Shown here piece by piece: positions 27,936 through 37,644 of a DNA stretch of 64,000 bases (position 1 is the first letter of the stretch; the number at the start of each line of letters is the position of its first letter). The position numbers and the translations under genes are program-made. Source of the stretch: VRUE01 sp963718775 (lineage in GTDB: Bacteria > Actinomycetota > Thermoleophilia > Solirubrobacterales > 70-9); contig OY970377.1 of assembly GCA_963718775.1 (NCBI GenBank), positions 1,178,001-1,242,000 of the forward strand, in the 5' to 3' direction. The notes under the pieces are model-generated. The model was not told the DNA's origin, did no database searches, and worked only from the letters and a program-made list of their open reading frames with translations.

Positions 27936-29080
27936 ATGAGAATCTGCATCTTCGACTGGAATGGGGGCGGCCACAACCCCGGCCTGATGCTCCGCTTCGC
28001 GGAGTCGCTCGCCCCCGACGCCGAAGTGATCCTCGCCGCGCCCGATCGCGAGCTCGAGCTGGCCGGAGAGCAGGGCGACGAGCGCTATCCCCTCGGGGAG
28101 CCAAGGCCGCGGCCGGCCCGGCCGGCCGCTATCTGCGCGACGGCGAGGAGGTGCCGAAGGGCGAGGTGGCCAGGGAGGAGCTGACGATGGTCGAGCAAGC
28201 CTGCCGCGAGACACAGGCCGACCATCTCGTCCTCACCTACTCGGACCCCGTGCTGAGGTGGCTGGCGCGCTGGCAGCCCCTGCCCTGCCCACACTCGATC
28301 CTGGTGATGAAGCCGCGTGCCCACTACCGGCGTGCGTACGGAACGTCGCTGGCGCCGAAAGACCGGCTCAGCGCCGTGTTCCAGGATCGTCTCGTCGCCC
28401 GCTGGCGCCGGCGCGACGACGCCTTCGCGGTCTTGACGATGGACGCGGGCGCCGCGGAGCGCTGGTCGCGACGGCCGGGTTGCCCCGCCGTATGGCTCCC
28501 CGACGCTCCCCCGCAGCTTCCCCCGGCGGCCCCACGGGAGCGTTCCGGGTGCCTGCTCTTCGGCTACCTGGAGCCGCGCAAGGGCCTAGGCCTGGTTGCC
28601 GAGGCGCTCGCCGACGGCGCCGAGGGATTGCAGCTGACCGTGGCCGGCAGCGTCGCCCCCGAGTACAGCGAGCAGCTCGATCGCGAGCTCGAGACGATGC
28701 GCGCCGGTGGCATCCATGTGGACACCCACCTGCGGCGCATCGACGATGCCGAGGCGGCCACCGAGCTCGCCGCCGCGCGCTGCGTGCTGCTCCCCTACCT
28801 GGACCACTACGGCTCCTCGGGCGTCCTGGCCGAGGCCGCTGCCGCGGGGACTCCGGTGATCAGCACCGCGGAGGGACTGCTCGGGCACCTCGTGCGCGCC
28901 TACGGCCTCGGACTGACCGTGGACCCCGCCGATCCCGATGCGCTGCGTGCCGCGATCCTCGGGCTGACCGGGGACGCAGCAGACCCGGATCGCTTCGCGG
29001 GCGGGATGGCGCGCTACCTGGAAGCGCACAGCGCCGAGGCGTTCGCGACGGCAGCACGCACCGGCGTGGGCCTCGCCTAG
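27936..29080 (+). CDS. GT4 family glycosyltransferase (one frame break)
   Basis: Retaining GT-B enzyme of about 380 residues. The ATG at 27936 starts MRICIFDWNGGGHNPGLMLR. The frame changes near 28110, then continues as GEVAREELTMVEQACRETQA. The C-terminal donor-binding half has LLFGYLEPRKGLGLVAEAL, LLPYLDHYGSSGVLAEAAAA and GTPVISTAEGLLGHLV, the GT4 E-x7-E type motif. Placement directly after the flippase suggests a cytosolic role in repeat-unit assembly. The donor sugar is not evident. Confidence 0.83.
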
Positions 29081-29088
29081 GGCCACCG

Positions 29089-30024
29089 ATGATGCGACCG
29101 ACCGTCTACATCCCCAACCTGAACGGCGCCGAGCGGCTCGCCCGCACCATCGCCAGCCTCCTCGCTCAGACCGTGGTCCCACACGTGGTCGTCGTCGACA
29201 ACGGCTCGAGCGACGAATCCGTCGCGATGCTCGCCGAGCGCTTCCCGCAGGTCACCACGATCGCCCTCGAGGAGAACATCGGCTTCGGCAGCGCCCTCAA
29301 CCTGGCCATCGAGCGCCAGCCGGGCGATCCGATAATCCTCCTCAACAACGACGTCGTCTGTGAGCCGGACTTCGTCGAGACCCTGCTGCGCCCGGCCGAA
29401 GCGGGCGCGCAGATGGTCGCCGCCGTGCTGCTTCGTCCCGACGGCTCGGGCAGGATCGACTCCGCCGGGGTGATCGCCGACCGGACGCTGATGGGCTTCG
29501 ACTATCTCAACGGCGAACCCGCCGAGGTCGCCCTCGGCGCCGCCGATCCGCTCGGGCCAACAGGAGGCGCGGCGCTGATCCGGGCCGAGCCGTTCCGGCG
29601 CGTGGGCGGGTTCGACGAGCGCATCTTCCTCTACTACGAGGACCTCGACCTGGCCCTGCGCCTGCGCGCTATCGGGGCCGACTGCAAGCTGGCCCCAACG
29701 GCCCGCGCGGTCCACGAGTACTCCCAGACGCTGGGCGCTCGCAGCAGCGCCAAGTACGCGCGTACCGGCTGGAGCCGTGGCTACCTGCTGCGGCGCTACC
29801 GAGTCACGCGTCATCCCGGGCTGGCGCTTCGGGCCCTGGTCTGCGAGGGGGCGATCTGCGCCGGGCAGCTGCTTCGCGAGCGAACCCTGAGCGGCCTGCA
29901 CGGGCGGATCTCCGGCCTGCGTGCCGGCAAGGGAACAGCCCCCCGACAGATCCCCAGCTCTGGGCTAACCGACCTGACCGTCCGCGAGGCGCTCGCCCTC
30001 AGGCGGCGCCGGCACAGCTCCTGA
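29089..30024 (+). CDS. GT2 family glycosyltransferase
   Basis: 311-residue inverting GT-A enzyme, intact, starting at ATG 29089, 8 nt after the GT4 stop. Motifs in order: MMRPTVYIPNLNGAERLART, VVVDNGSSDESVAMLAERFP, NIGFGSALNLAI, LLNNDVVCEPD, GPTGGAALIRAEPFRRVGGF and EDLDLALRLRAIG. This is close to WbbL-type rhamnosyltransferases. The C-terminal 60 residues are basic. It probably extends the glycan repeat. The rhamnose donor is plausible from the rml operon but not proven. Confidence 0.86.
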   Translation: MMRPTVYIPNLNGAERLARTIASLLAQTVVPHVVVVDNGSSDESVAMLAERFPQVTTIALEENIGFGSALNLAIERQPGDPIILLNNDVVCEPDFVETLLRPAEAGAQMVAAVLLRPDGSGRIDSAGVIADRTLMGFDYLNGEPAEVALGAADPLGPTGGAALIRAEPFRRVGGFDERIFLYYEDLDLALRLRAIGADCKLAPTARAVHEYSQTLGARSSAKYARTGWSRGYLLRRYRVTRHPGLALRALVCEGAICAGQLLRERTLSGLHGRISGLRAGKGTAPRQIPSSGLTDLTVREALALRRRRHSS

Positions 30025-30037
30025 TATCAACGTCGCG

Positions 30038-30757
30038 ATGAATCGCAAACGGGTGAAGAAGCTCCTCCGCCGAACGGGCTACGACCTTCGGCGCTACCAA
30101 CCCGGCGGCACCTATCTGGAACGACGAATGAGCCGAATCGAGGCCGCGGGCATCGACCAGGTGATCGACGTCGGCGCCCACGCCGGCGAGTACGCCGGCT
30201 CCCTGCGCCACGAGGGCTACCGCGGCGCGATCCTCTCCTTCGAGCCACAGCAGTCGATGTTCCAGCGGCTCTCCGCGGCCGCGGTCGGCGATCCGCTCTG
30301 GCAATGCCGGCAACAGGCGGTCGGATCGGAGCCAGGCACGATGAGCCTGCACATCTCCGGCAACGAAGGCTTCAGCAGCTCGCTGCGGCCGATGACGGAG
30401 GCCCATGAGCATGGCGACCCGAGCTCGGCCTACGTCGACACGGAAGAGGTCGAGATAACGACGCTCGACACTGCGGTCGAGGCCGCCGCCGACAGCCGGC
30501 TCTTCCTCAAGGTGGACGTCCAGGGCCACGAGGCGGAGGCGCTCGCCGGTGGCCACTCGACCCTGGCGCGCTGCCAGATAGTCGAGATGGAGCTCGGGCT
30601 GGTGGAGCTCTACGAGGGCCAAGCCCTGTTCACGGACCTGATCGAGGCGATGAAGGATCTGGGCTTCCTCGTCGCGGACCTGGAGCCGGCTTTCAGCGAC
30701 ACCAAGACAGATCGCCTGCTCCAGGTCGATGCGCTGTTCATACACGTATCAAAATAG
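30038..30757 (+). CDS. FkbM-family SAM-dependent methyltransferase, copy 1
   Basis: 239-residue methyltransferase of the FkbM family (PF05050), which O-methylates sugars and polyketides. The SAM-binding region is VIDVGAHAGEYAGSLRHEGY near residue 42, followed by LSFEPQQSMFQRL. The family-specific LDTAVEAAADSRLFLKVDVQ then GHEAEALAGG is at about 147. It starts 13 nt after the GT2 stop, in the same operon direction. It probably methylates a sugar of the repeat unit. A second, divergent FkbM gene follows. Confidence 0.88.
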   Translation: MNRKRVKKLLRRTGYDLRRYQPGGTYLERRMSRIEAAGIDQVIDVGAHAGEYAGSLRHEGYRGAILSFEPQQSMFQRLSAAAVGDPLWQCRQQAVGSEPGTMSLHISGNEGFSSSLRPMTEAHEHGDPSSAYVDTEEVEITTLDTAVEAAADSRLFLKVDVQGHEAEALAGGHSTLARCQIVEMELGLVELYEGQALFTDLIEAMKDLGFLVADLEPAFSDTKTDRLLQVDALFIHVSK

Positions 30758-30827
30758 GTACAGTCGCGCACCAATATCCGCAAGCCCCTTCGAGAACAGT
30801 CAGACGCTGCCCCGGTGCGGGCTGGTA

Positions 30828-30840
30828 CCCCCCCCCCCCC
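30828..30840 (+). repeat. 13-base poly-C tract
   Basis: Run of 13 C residues between the two FkbM genes, 43 nt before the TTG that opens the second one. It lies in a stretch that remains open in the frame of the second FkbM gene. Tract length is prone to slippage and to sequencing error. Confidence 0.95.
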
Positions 30841-30882
30841 GCACGGTGGGGCTCGCAGCGCCCCGCCGGGCTGCGGTCCCGA

Positions 30883-31617
30883 TTGAGGGCCGCGCTGGAG
30901 CGAAGCGAATGGGCCCGGCCCCGCCTCGACACGATGCGGCACAGGAAAGCCGCCAACTTCTACGGCAGCTTCGTCTCCCACGGAGAGCTGTGCTTCGACA
31001 TCGGCGCAAACATCGGCGACCGCACCGCGATCTTCCGCGCGATCGGCGCACGCACGGTTGCCGTCGAGCCACAAGCCGCCTGCGCCAAAGAGTTGCTTGA
31101 CAGGTTCGCGGCAGACCCCGACGTCACCCTGGTCACGGCTGCAGTTGGCAGCCAGCCCGGAAGCGCCGAGATCGCGATCTGCCTGGAGGACTCCACGATC
31201 TCGACCATGTCGAGCCACTGGCAGACAGACGGAAGGTTTGCGGATCGCGAGTGGGCGGAGAGTGAAGTCGTTCCCGTTACCACCCTCGATCGCCTTGTCG
31301 ACGAGCATGGTGTCCCGACGTTCTGCAAGATCGACGTCGAGGGCTACGAGCGCCAAGCGCTGGAAGGGCTCTCCTCGCCGCTTCCCTGCGTGTCGCTCGA
31401 GTTCACCCGGGAGTTTCAGTACGACGCTGAGGCATGCGTTGGGCTGCTGGGCGATCTAGGACCGGTGGAGGCATCGCTTTCAGTCGGCGAGTCGATGCGA
31501 CTTGCCGCGAACTGGGGCCCGCCGCACCGGGTATTCGAGCTCATCGAGGAATTGCCGCCGACAGCAGATTGGGGTGACATATACGTCCGCTCCGCGGCAC
31601 CTCCGTCGTCCGCGTAA
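30883..31617 (+). CDS. FkbM-family SAM-dependent methyltransferase, copy 2
   Basis: 244-residue FkbM methyltransferase. The SAM site is LCFDIGANIGDRTAIFRAIG near residue 36 with VAVEPQAACAKELL. The family motif VTTLDRLVDEHGVPTFCKID then VEGYERQALEG is near 130. The TTG at 30883 is the first possible start after a 13-C tract; ATG 30934 (MRHRKAANFYGSFVSHGE) is an alternative that would remove 17 residues. The frame stays open upstream of the TTG through the C tract, so the true N-terminus is uncertain. It differs strongly from copy 1 outside the motifs, so the two probably methylate different positions. Confidence 0.85.
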   Translation: MRAALERSEWARPRLDTMRHRKAANFYGSFVSHGELCFDIGANIGDRTAIFRAIGARTVAVEPQAACAKELLDRFAADPDVTLVTAAVGSQPGSAEIAICLEDSTISTMSSHWQTDGRFADREWAESEVVPVTTLDRLVDEHGVPTFCKIDVEGYERQALEGLSSPLPCVSLEFTREFQYDAEACVGLLGDLGPVEASLSVGESMRLAANWGPPHRVFELIEELPPTADWGDIYVRSAAPPSSA

Positions 31618-31677
31618 GTTCGCCAGTGGCTCGAGACGGCAGGACCCTGTCCCGACAAGACATCCTAAGATCCGGCC

Positions 31678-32679
31678 ATGTCCGAGTCTCAGCCAGGAAA
31701 ACCGGTCCTTGTAACAGGCGGCGGCGGCTTCATCGGCGGCCACCTCGTCGCCGAGCTGTTGCGCCAGGGGCGCGCGGTGCGCGCGGTCGACTGCAAGCCG
31801 CTGGGCGAGTGGCACCAGGTCTTCGAGCAGGCCGACAACCGGGTCCTCGACGTCTCCCTGCTGGAGGCGGCCGAGGAGGCGGTCGACGGGGTCGGCGAGG
31901 TGTTCAATCTCGCCGCCGACATGGGCGGCATGGGCTTCATCGAGGGCAACAAGGCGCTCTGCATGCTCTCGGTGCTGCCCTCGACCCACGTCCTGATCGC
32001 CGCTCGCGACGCCGGCGTGGAGCGCTTCTTCTACTCCTCTTCGGCTTGCGTCTACGCGGCCGAGAAGCAGGAGACGCCCGAGGTACCGGCGCTGAGCGAG
32101 GCCGATGCCTACCCGGCGATGCCCGAGGACGGCTACGGCTGGGAGAAGCTCTTCAGCGAGCGCATGTGCCGTCACTTCATGGAGGACTTCGGCATGGAGA
32201 CCCGTGTCGCCCGCTACCACAACGTCTACGGCCCGGAGGGAACCTGGACCGGCGGCCGCGAGAAGGCGCCGGCGGCGATCTGCCGCAAGGTCGCCGAAGC
32301 GGCGCTCAACGGCTCAGGCGAGATCGAGATCTGGGGCGACGGCAAACAGACGCGCAGCTTCATGTACATCGACGATTGCGTGAAGGGCACGCTGACGATC
32401 GCCGAGGGGCCGCGGATCGAGCCGATCAACCTGGGCAGCTCCGAGCTGGTCACGATCAACGGCCTGGTCGACATCGTCGAGGAGATAGCGGGCACCAAGC
32501 TGAAGCGCAGCTACAAGCTCGACGCCCCCCAGGGCGTGCGGGGGCGCAACTCCGACAACACGCTGATCCAGCAGACGTATGACTGGGAGCCCTCGATCTC
32601 CCTGCGCGAGGGACTCGAGAAGACCTTCGCCTGGGTTCTCCCCCAGGTCGAGCAAAGCCTCGCCGGCTCGCCCAGCTGA
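31678..32679 (+). CDS. SDR-family GDP-mannose 3,5-epimerase-like protein
   Basis: 333-residue extended SDR. NAD-binding VLVTGGGGFIGGHLVAELLR is at residue 10. The motif NLAADMGGMGFIEGNKAL is characteristic of GDP-mannose 3,5-epimerases, and the catalytic site is YGWEKLFSERMC (YxxxK). The substrate region includes RYHNVYGPEGTWTGGREKAP. In plants and some bacteria this family interconverts GDP-mannose and GDP-L-galactose or GDP-L-gulose. The product here is inferred to be a nucleotide sugar for the glycan, because the gene sits among GT and FkbM genes. Convergent with the GT39-like gene downstream. Confidence 0.8.
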   Translation: MSESQPGKPVLVTGGGGFIGGHLVAELLRQGRAVRAVDCKPLGEWHQVFEQADNRVLDVSLLEAAEEAVDGVGEVFNLAADMGGMGFIEGNKALCMLSVLPSTHVLIAARDAGVERFFYSSSACVYAAEKQETPEVPALSEADAYPAMPEDGYGWEKLFSERMCRHFMEDFGMETRVARYHNVYGPEGTWTGGREKAPAAICRKVAEAALNGSGEIEIWGDGKQTRSFMYIDDCVKGTLTIAEGPRIEPINLGSSELVTINGLVDIVEEIAGTKLKRSYKLDAPQGVRGRNSDNTLIQQTYDWEPSISLREGLEKTFAWVLPQVEQSLAGSPS

Positions 32680-32706
32680 GCCCCTCGTAACCGGCCGCGC
32701 GTCGGC

Positions 32707-34710
32707 CTACTTGGCGACCTGGAACTGGAACTCGCCGACTTCGTCGACCGTCCTGAAGTCGTTGAAGATGTAGCCGACCAGCGGATCGCTTTCGTCCGGC
32801 GGGGTGCCGTGCAGCCAGGCGCCGTCGGCGAGGCCGTCGTTGCGGATCGCGCAGGGCCGGGGCGAGGCGCGCATCTGGTCGACGACGCGCTGCTGCTGGT
32901 CGACGGGCAGGACGATCGGCCAGGCGCCCGGCGGGTTCGGCTTCGGCGGTTCGATCCCCGACCAGAGGTAGAGGCTGTCGATGTTGGGGAAGCCGATCAG
33001 GGCGGTGCAGCGGTTCTCGTCGATGAGGTCGACGAGCCGAACGTATTCTTCGTTCTGGGGCTGGGCGATGTGCAGCATTTCGGCGCCGGGCAGCGGCAGT
33101 TTCGAGTTATCGCCGTAGGCGATGAGGCCCGTCGCGGCCGGAGAGAGAATCGCGTGGTAGCCGAGGATGGCGGCGACCGCCAGCGATGCGGCAGTGCCGA
33201 TTGCCTGCAAGCGCGAGGCCTCCCAGCCGTTCGCGGCGCTCCAGGCGCGCAGCTGACCGATGCCGTCGGCGAGACAGATCGCGCCGACGGCTACGAAGGC
33301 GACCGCGGCGATGCGGACCTGACTGCCGGCGACCGGGTAGGCCTGCAGCGTCTGGCAGACGGCCAGCAGGGGCAGGAAGGCGCGCGCAAAGCGGCGGTAG
33401 GGAGTCTCGACGCTGCCGGCTGGGGCGAGGACCGCAACCCAGGCCAGCACCATCGGCAGGGCGATGTAGTTGCCGGTCGGCCCGACCGAGAGCGGCGCGA
33501 CGCCGGCCACCGTGAACCAGGTCGCGGCGCCGGCGACGACGCGGAGGAGGCCTGGCCAAACCGACGGGGCCCTGGCGTCGGCCCGGCGCAGCCAGACGGC
33601 GAGGCCGGCAGCGGCAACCGTGGCGATGCCCCAGTCGACCGCCGCCGCCGGAGCGGTGAGCGGGATCATGAAGACGCTGCGCAGTTTCAGCCCCTGGGTG
33701 ACGATCCCGTCGTAGGCCTCCGAGACGGTCGGCCCGGTCAAGACCAGGATGGCGAGGATCGCGACCAGCGCCGCGGCGCCGCCGGCGAGGGCGGCGAGGA
33801 GCCAGCGCCCTAGCGTCGCCGAGGACTCCCCCGCCGCCGGGCGGATGGCGCTGGCGGCGATCGCCACCGCGGCCAGCGTGAGGACCTCCAGCGCCGCCAG
33901 CTGCCGCACCCAGTCTTCGCGCAGGTCGGGGTACATGAGGACGACGGGGAGGGCAAGCAACGCGACGACGGTGAGCCAGCGCAGCCAACGCAGCCGGCTC
34001 AACGGCTCCCAGGTCAGCACGGCCGCGGCAACGGCGGCGACGACCGCGTAGCCGCCGACGTTCACCTTGGTCAGCACGAGGCCGGCGAGCAGGGCCCCCG
34101 TCGCCGCTCCCGCCCAGGCGACCCTCCTCGTCGGCCCAGCCACCGTCAACAGAGTGATGCCGGCGAGTAGGGGCGCGATCATCACCTGCGGGTGCATCGG
34201 CTCGGCCGCGAACACGCCGAGCACAGAGAAGGCGACGATCATGCCGGCGATGCCGAGCGCCAGGCGTCCGGTAAGTCGCTGGGCGCTGAGCCCGAACAGC
34301 ACGCTGGTCGCGATCCAAGTGAAGCCAACCACCAGGCGGCTCGCGTCGTTGGTCACCGCGATGCCGGTCAGGGCGAAGAAGCCGCCGAAGACGTCGAAGA
34401 AGAAGGGGCCGTAGGCGGCATAGATGTCGCGATAGAGCGCCTGGCCGCCGGCGAACGCCTTGAGCGCGATCAGCAGCGTGCCCTCGTCGTCGTAGAAGGC
34501 GAACCCGCCGAAAAGCGCGAAGAAGGCGGCGCACCCCGCTCCCGCCGCGACCAGCCCGTAGACGATCGCCGCCGTCGCGGTTCTGTGGGACGCCGTCCAG
34601 TCGCGTGCCGTACGGAAAGGAAGGCGATCCGGCGGCGTAGCGCCTACCTCGGTCACCGGCCGCGCAAGATATCGGCTGCGACGGCCGGCGATGCCGCCAG
34701 GCGATCCCAT
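32707..34710 (-). CDS. GT-C membrane glycosyltransferase, GT39/PMT-like
   Basis: 667-residue polytopic protein. It starts at ATG 34708-34710, followed by a cytosolic N-terminus of about 45 residues and then many helices. The first extracytoplasmic loop contains FYDDEGTLLIALKAFAGGQA with the acidic DDE motif of GT-C enzymes, then LYRDIYAAYGPFFFDVFGGF. About 11-12 helices follow, then a soluble tail of about 120 residues with NIDSLYLWSG. Such enzymes use polyprenyl-phosphate sugars outside the membrane; the DPM synthase at 38845-39594 could make the donor. It is divergent from the epimerase gene at 34745, with a 34-nt gap. Confidence 0.78.
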   Translation of the reverse strand: MGSPGGIAGRRSRYLARPVTEVGATPPDRLPFRTARDWTASHRTATAAIVYGLVAAGAGCAAFFALFGGFAFYDDEGTLLIALKAFAGGQALYRDIYAAYGPFFFDVFGGFFALTGIAVTNDASRLVVGFTWIATSVLFGLSAQRLTGRLALGIAGMIVAFSVLGVFAAEPMHPQVMIAPLLAGITLLTVAGPTRRVAWAGAATGALLAGLVLTKVNVGGYAVVAAVAAAVLTWEPLSRLRWLRWLTVVALLALPVVLMYPDLREDWVRQLAALEVLTLAAVAIAASAIRPAAGESSATLGRWLLAALAGGAAALVAILAILVLTGPTVSEAYDGIVTQGLKLRSVFMIPLTAPAAAVDWGIATVAAAGLAVWLRRADARAPSVWPGLLRVVAGAATWFTVAGVAPLSVGPTGNYIALPMVLAWVAVLAPAGSVETPYRRFARAFLPLLAVCQTLQAYPVAGSQVRIAAVAFVAVGAICLADGIGQLRAWSAANGWEASRLQAIGTAASLAVAAILGYHAILSPAATGLIAYGDNSKLPLPGAEMLHIAQPQNEEYVRLVDLIDENRCTALIGFPNIDSLYLWSGIEPPKPNPPGAWPIVLPVDQQQRVVDQMRASPRPCAIRNDGLADGAWLHGTPPDESDPLVGYIFNDFRTVDEVGEFQFQVAK

Positions 34711-34744
34711 ATCTTGCTGCCGTGCCCAACCAGCGCATTCCCTC

Positions 34745-35813
34745 GTGAGGGTCCTGATCACCGGCGGCGCGGGATTCGTCGGCGCCAACCTCGCCGTCGG
34801 CCTCAGCGGCCGCCACTCCGACTGGGACGTCGTCGCCCTCGACAACCTGATGCGACGCGGCTCCGAGCTCAACCTGCCGCGGCTGCGCGAGGCGGGGGTC
34901 GAGTTCGTCCACGGCGACGTGCGCGAGCCCGCCGACCTGGCCGCAGCCGGCGGCTTCGACGCGATGATCGAGTGCTCAGCCGAGCCCTCCGTCCTCGCCG
35001 GCTTCGCCGACACCTCCTACTCGGTGCAGACCAACCTGCTCGGCGCCTTCAACTGCCTGCGAGCGAGCGCGCGAGGAGCGGGCCTTCGTCGTCTTCCTCT
35101 CGACCAGCCGCGTCTACCCGGTGGCGCCGCAGCTCGAGCTGGCGCTCGAGGAGGCCGAGACGCGCTTCGAGCTCGCCGCCGAGCAGCCTGTCGCCGGCGC
35201 CGGGCCGGCGGGGATCTCCGAGGACTTCCCGATGGCGGGCGCGCGCACCCTCTACGGCGCCACCAAGCTCTCCGCCGAGCACCTGATCGAGGAGTACGCC
35301 GATGCCTTCGGCCTGCGCGCCGTCACCAACCGCTGCGGGGTGATCGCCGGGCCCTGGCAGATGGGCAAGGTCGACCAGGGCGTCTTCTCCTGGTGGCTGC
35401 TCAGCCACCGCTTCGGCCGGCCGCTCTCCTACATCGGCTACGGCGGCTCCGGCAAGCAGGTGCGCGACCTGCTCCACGTCGACGACCTGGTCGACCTGGT
35501 CGACGAGCAGCTCGGCGACCCGGAGCGCTGGAGCGGCATCGTCGCCAACGTCGGCGGCGGCCGCGAGGGCAGCCTCTCGCTGCTGGAGACGACCGAGCTC
35601 TGCCGCGAGCTGACCGGCAACGAGGTGCCGATCGGAGTCGAGCCCGAGAACCGCCCCGGCGACGTCCCGGTCTACCTCAGCGACTGCGCGCGGCTGCACT
35701 CCCTAACCTCTTGGCGCCCCCGCCGTGGGCCGCGCGAGGTGCTTGCCGACCTGCTTGACTGGTCGGCCGACCATGAGGACGAGCTGCGCACCGCGCTTGG
35801 ATTTGCGCGCTAG
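34745..35813 (+). CDS. NAD-dependent SDR epimerase/dehydratase (one frame break)
   Basis: Extended SDR of about 355 residues. It starts at GTG 34745 with VRVLITGGAGFVGANLAVGL (NAD site) and MIECSAEPSVLAGFADT. One extra base near 35080 shifts the frame, after which it reads VVFLSTSRVYPVAP, LYGATKLSAEHLIEEYADAF (catalytic YxxxK), NRCGVIAGPWQMGKVDQGVF and GKQVRDLLHVDDLVDLVDEQ. The sequence resembles nucleotide-sugar 2- or 4-epimerases of the CDP-paratose/UDP-glucose group, but the substrate is not certain. It is paired with a second SDR 21 nt downstream. Confidence 0.82.
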
Positions 35814-35834
35814 GCAAAGGGGGCAACGGAAGCG

Positions 35835-36910
35835 ATGGCGAAGGCGATAGTCACAGGATCCGGGGGCCTGATCGGCTCCGAGTCTGCCTCCAGGCTGGTC
35901 GAGGCCGGCTACGACGTGGTCGGGATCGAGAACGACACCCGTGCCGTCCTCTTCGGCCCCGAGGCATCGACCGCGCACGTCACCGAGCGCCTCAACCGCG
36001 AGCTCTCCGCCTTCCGCACCGTCGACCTCGACATCCGCGACGCCGAGGGGATCGAGCGGGTCTTCGCCGCGGCCGCCAAGGAGATCGAGCTGGTCGTCCA
36101 CACCGCCGCGCAGCCCTCCCACGACTGGGCGGCGAGCGACCCCCAGGCCGACTTCGGGATCAACGCCAACGGCACCCTCAACCTGCTCGAGGCGACCCGC
36201 AAGCACTGCCCGGATGCAACCTTCGTCTTCACCTCGACCAACAAGGTCTACGGCGACACGCCCAACCGGCTGCCGCTCGAAGACCTCGAGACGCGCCTCG
36301 AGCTGCCCGCCGACCACGCCTGGTTCGGCGGCATCGACACGACGATGTCGATCGACTCGACCCTGCACTCGCTCTTCGGCGCCTCCAAGGCGGCAGCCGA
36401 CCTGCTGGTCCAGGAGTACGGCCGCTACTTCGACATGCCCACCGTCTGCTTCCGCGCCGGCTGCCTGACCGGGCCCAATCACGCCGGCGCGCAGCTGCAC
36501 GGCTTCCTCGCCTACCTGATGAAGTGCACGGTGACCGGCGACCCCTACACCGTCTTCGGCTACGAGGGCAAGCAGGTGCGCGACAACGTCCACAGCGCCG
36601 ACTTGGTCGACGCCTTCCTGCTCTTCCACGAGAAGCCGCAGGCCGCGGCCGTCTACAACATCGGCGGCGGCCGCGAGAACGCCTGCTCGATGCTCGAGGC
36701 GATCGAGCTCTGCGAGCGGATCGCCGGGCGTGAGCTGCGCTGGGAGATGAGCGACGAGGCCCGCGATCGGCGACCATCGCTGGTGGATCAGCGACCTCGA
36801 CGAGTTCGGCTCGCAGTACGGCGGCTGGAAGCCGCAGCGCGAGCCTGGAGACGATCCTGCGCGAGATCTACGAGGCCAACGCCGAGCGCTGGACTTCAGC
36901 GCCGGCATGA
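35835..36910 (+). CDS. CDP-paratose 2-epimerase-like SDR (late frame break)
   Basis: Extended SDR of about 358 residues. The NAD-binding site is AIVTGSGGLIGSESASRLVE. The motif VFTSTNKVYGDTPNRLPLED is typical of the CDP-paratose/tyvelose 2-epimerase (RfbE) group. At the catalytic position it has LFGASKAAADLLVQEYGRYF, that is FxxxK where most SDRs have YxxxK. PTVCFRAGCLTGPNHAGAQL and GKQVRDNVHSADLVDAFLLF follow. A break near 36765 precedes the last segment, IGDHRWWISDLDEF to EIYEANAERW. The stop overlaps the next gene's ATG. The sugar product is unknown. Confidence 0.82.
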
Positions 36911-37644
36911 AGCTCTCGGTCGTCATCCCCGCCCACAACGAGGAGGAGACGGTCAGCCGAGACCGTCGAGGGGCTCGTCTCGACCCTCTCCGCGCGAGGG
37001 CATCGAGCACGAGGTGATCGTCGTCGACGACTCCAGCAGCGACGGCACCGCGGCTGTCGTCGAAGCGCTGGCCGAACGAGCATCCGCCAGGTTCGCTGCC
37101 TCCCCTCCCCCTACCGCAACGGCTTCGGCTTCGCCGTTCGCGCCGGCCTCGAGGCCTTCGAGGGCGACGCGGTGGCGATCGTGATGGCCGACGGCTCCGA
37201 CAGCCCCGAGGACCTCGTCGCCTATCAGCGCCTGCTCGAGGAAGGCTACGAGTGCGCCTTCGGCTCGCGCTTCGTCCACGGCGCGCCAGGTGATCGACTA
37301 CCCGCGCTCGAAGCTGATCATGAACCGGATCGTCAACTGGGGCATCCGCGCTGCTCTTCCGCCACGGCTACAACGACACCACCAACGCCTTCAAGGCCTA
37401 CCGCCGCGAGGTGATCGAGAACGTCCAGCCGTTCCTCTCCAACCACTTCAACCTCACCGTCGAGCTGCCGCTGAAGGCGGTGGTTCGCGGCTACAGCTAC
37501 GGGATCGTGCCGATCTCCTGGACCAACCGCAAGGCGGGCGTCTCCAAGCTCTCGCTCAACGAGATGGGCAGCCGCTACCTCTTCATCGTCCTCTACGTCT
37601 TCCTCGAGCACCACCTCAGCCGCGGCGACTACCGCCGCAAGTAA
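36907..37644 (+). CDS. GT2 family glycosyltransferase, DPM-synthase-like (frame broken)
   Basis: GT-A enzyme of about 245 residues resembling polyprenol-phosphate glycosyltransferases. It starts MKLSVVIPAHNEEETVS, then HEVIVVDDSSSDGTAAVVEA, AIVMADGSDSPEDLVAY (acidic metal site), ECAFGSRFVHGA, NRIVNWGIRA and the long intact tail VISWTN-type motif IVPISWTNRKAGVSKLSLNE. Breaks occur near 36955-36990, 37080-37110, 37285 and 37355. The start ATG overlaps the epimerase stop and the stop TAA overlaps the next ATG (TAATG), so it is coupled to both neighbours. It may load the epimerase product onto a lipid carrier. Confidence 0.78.
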
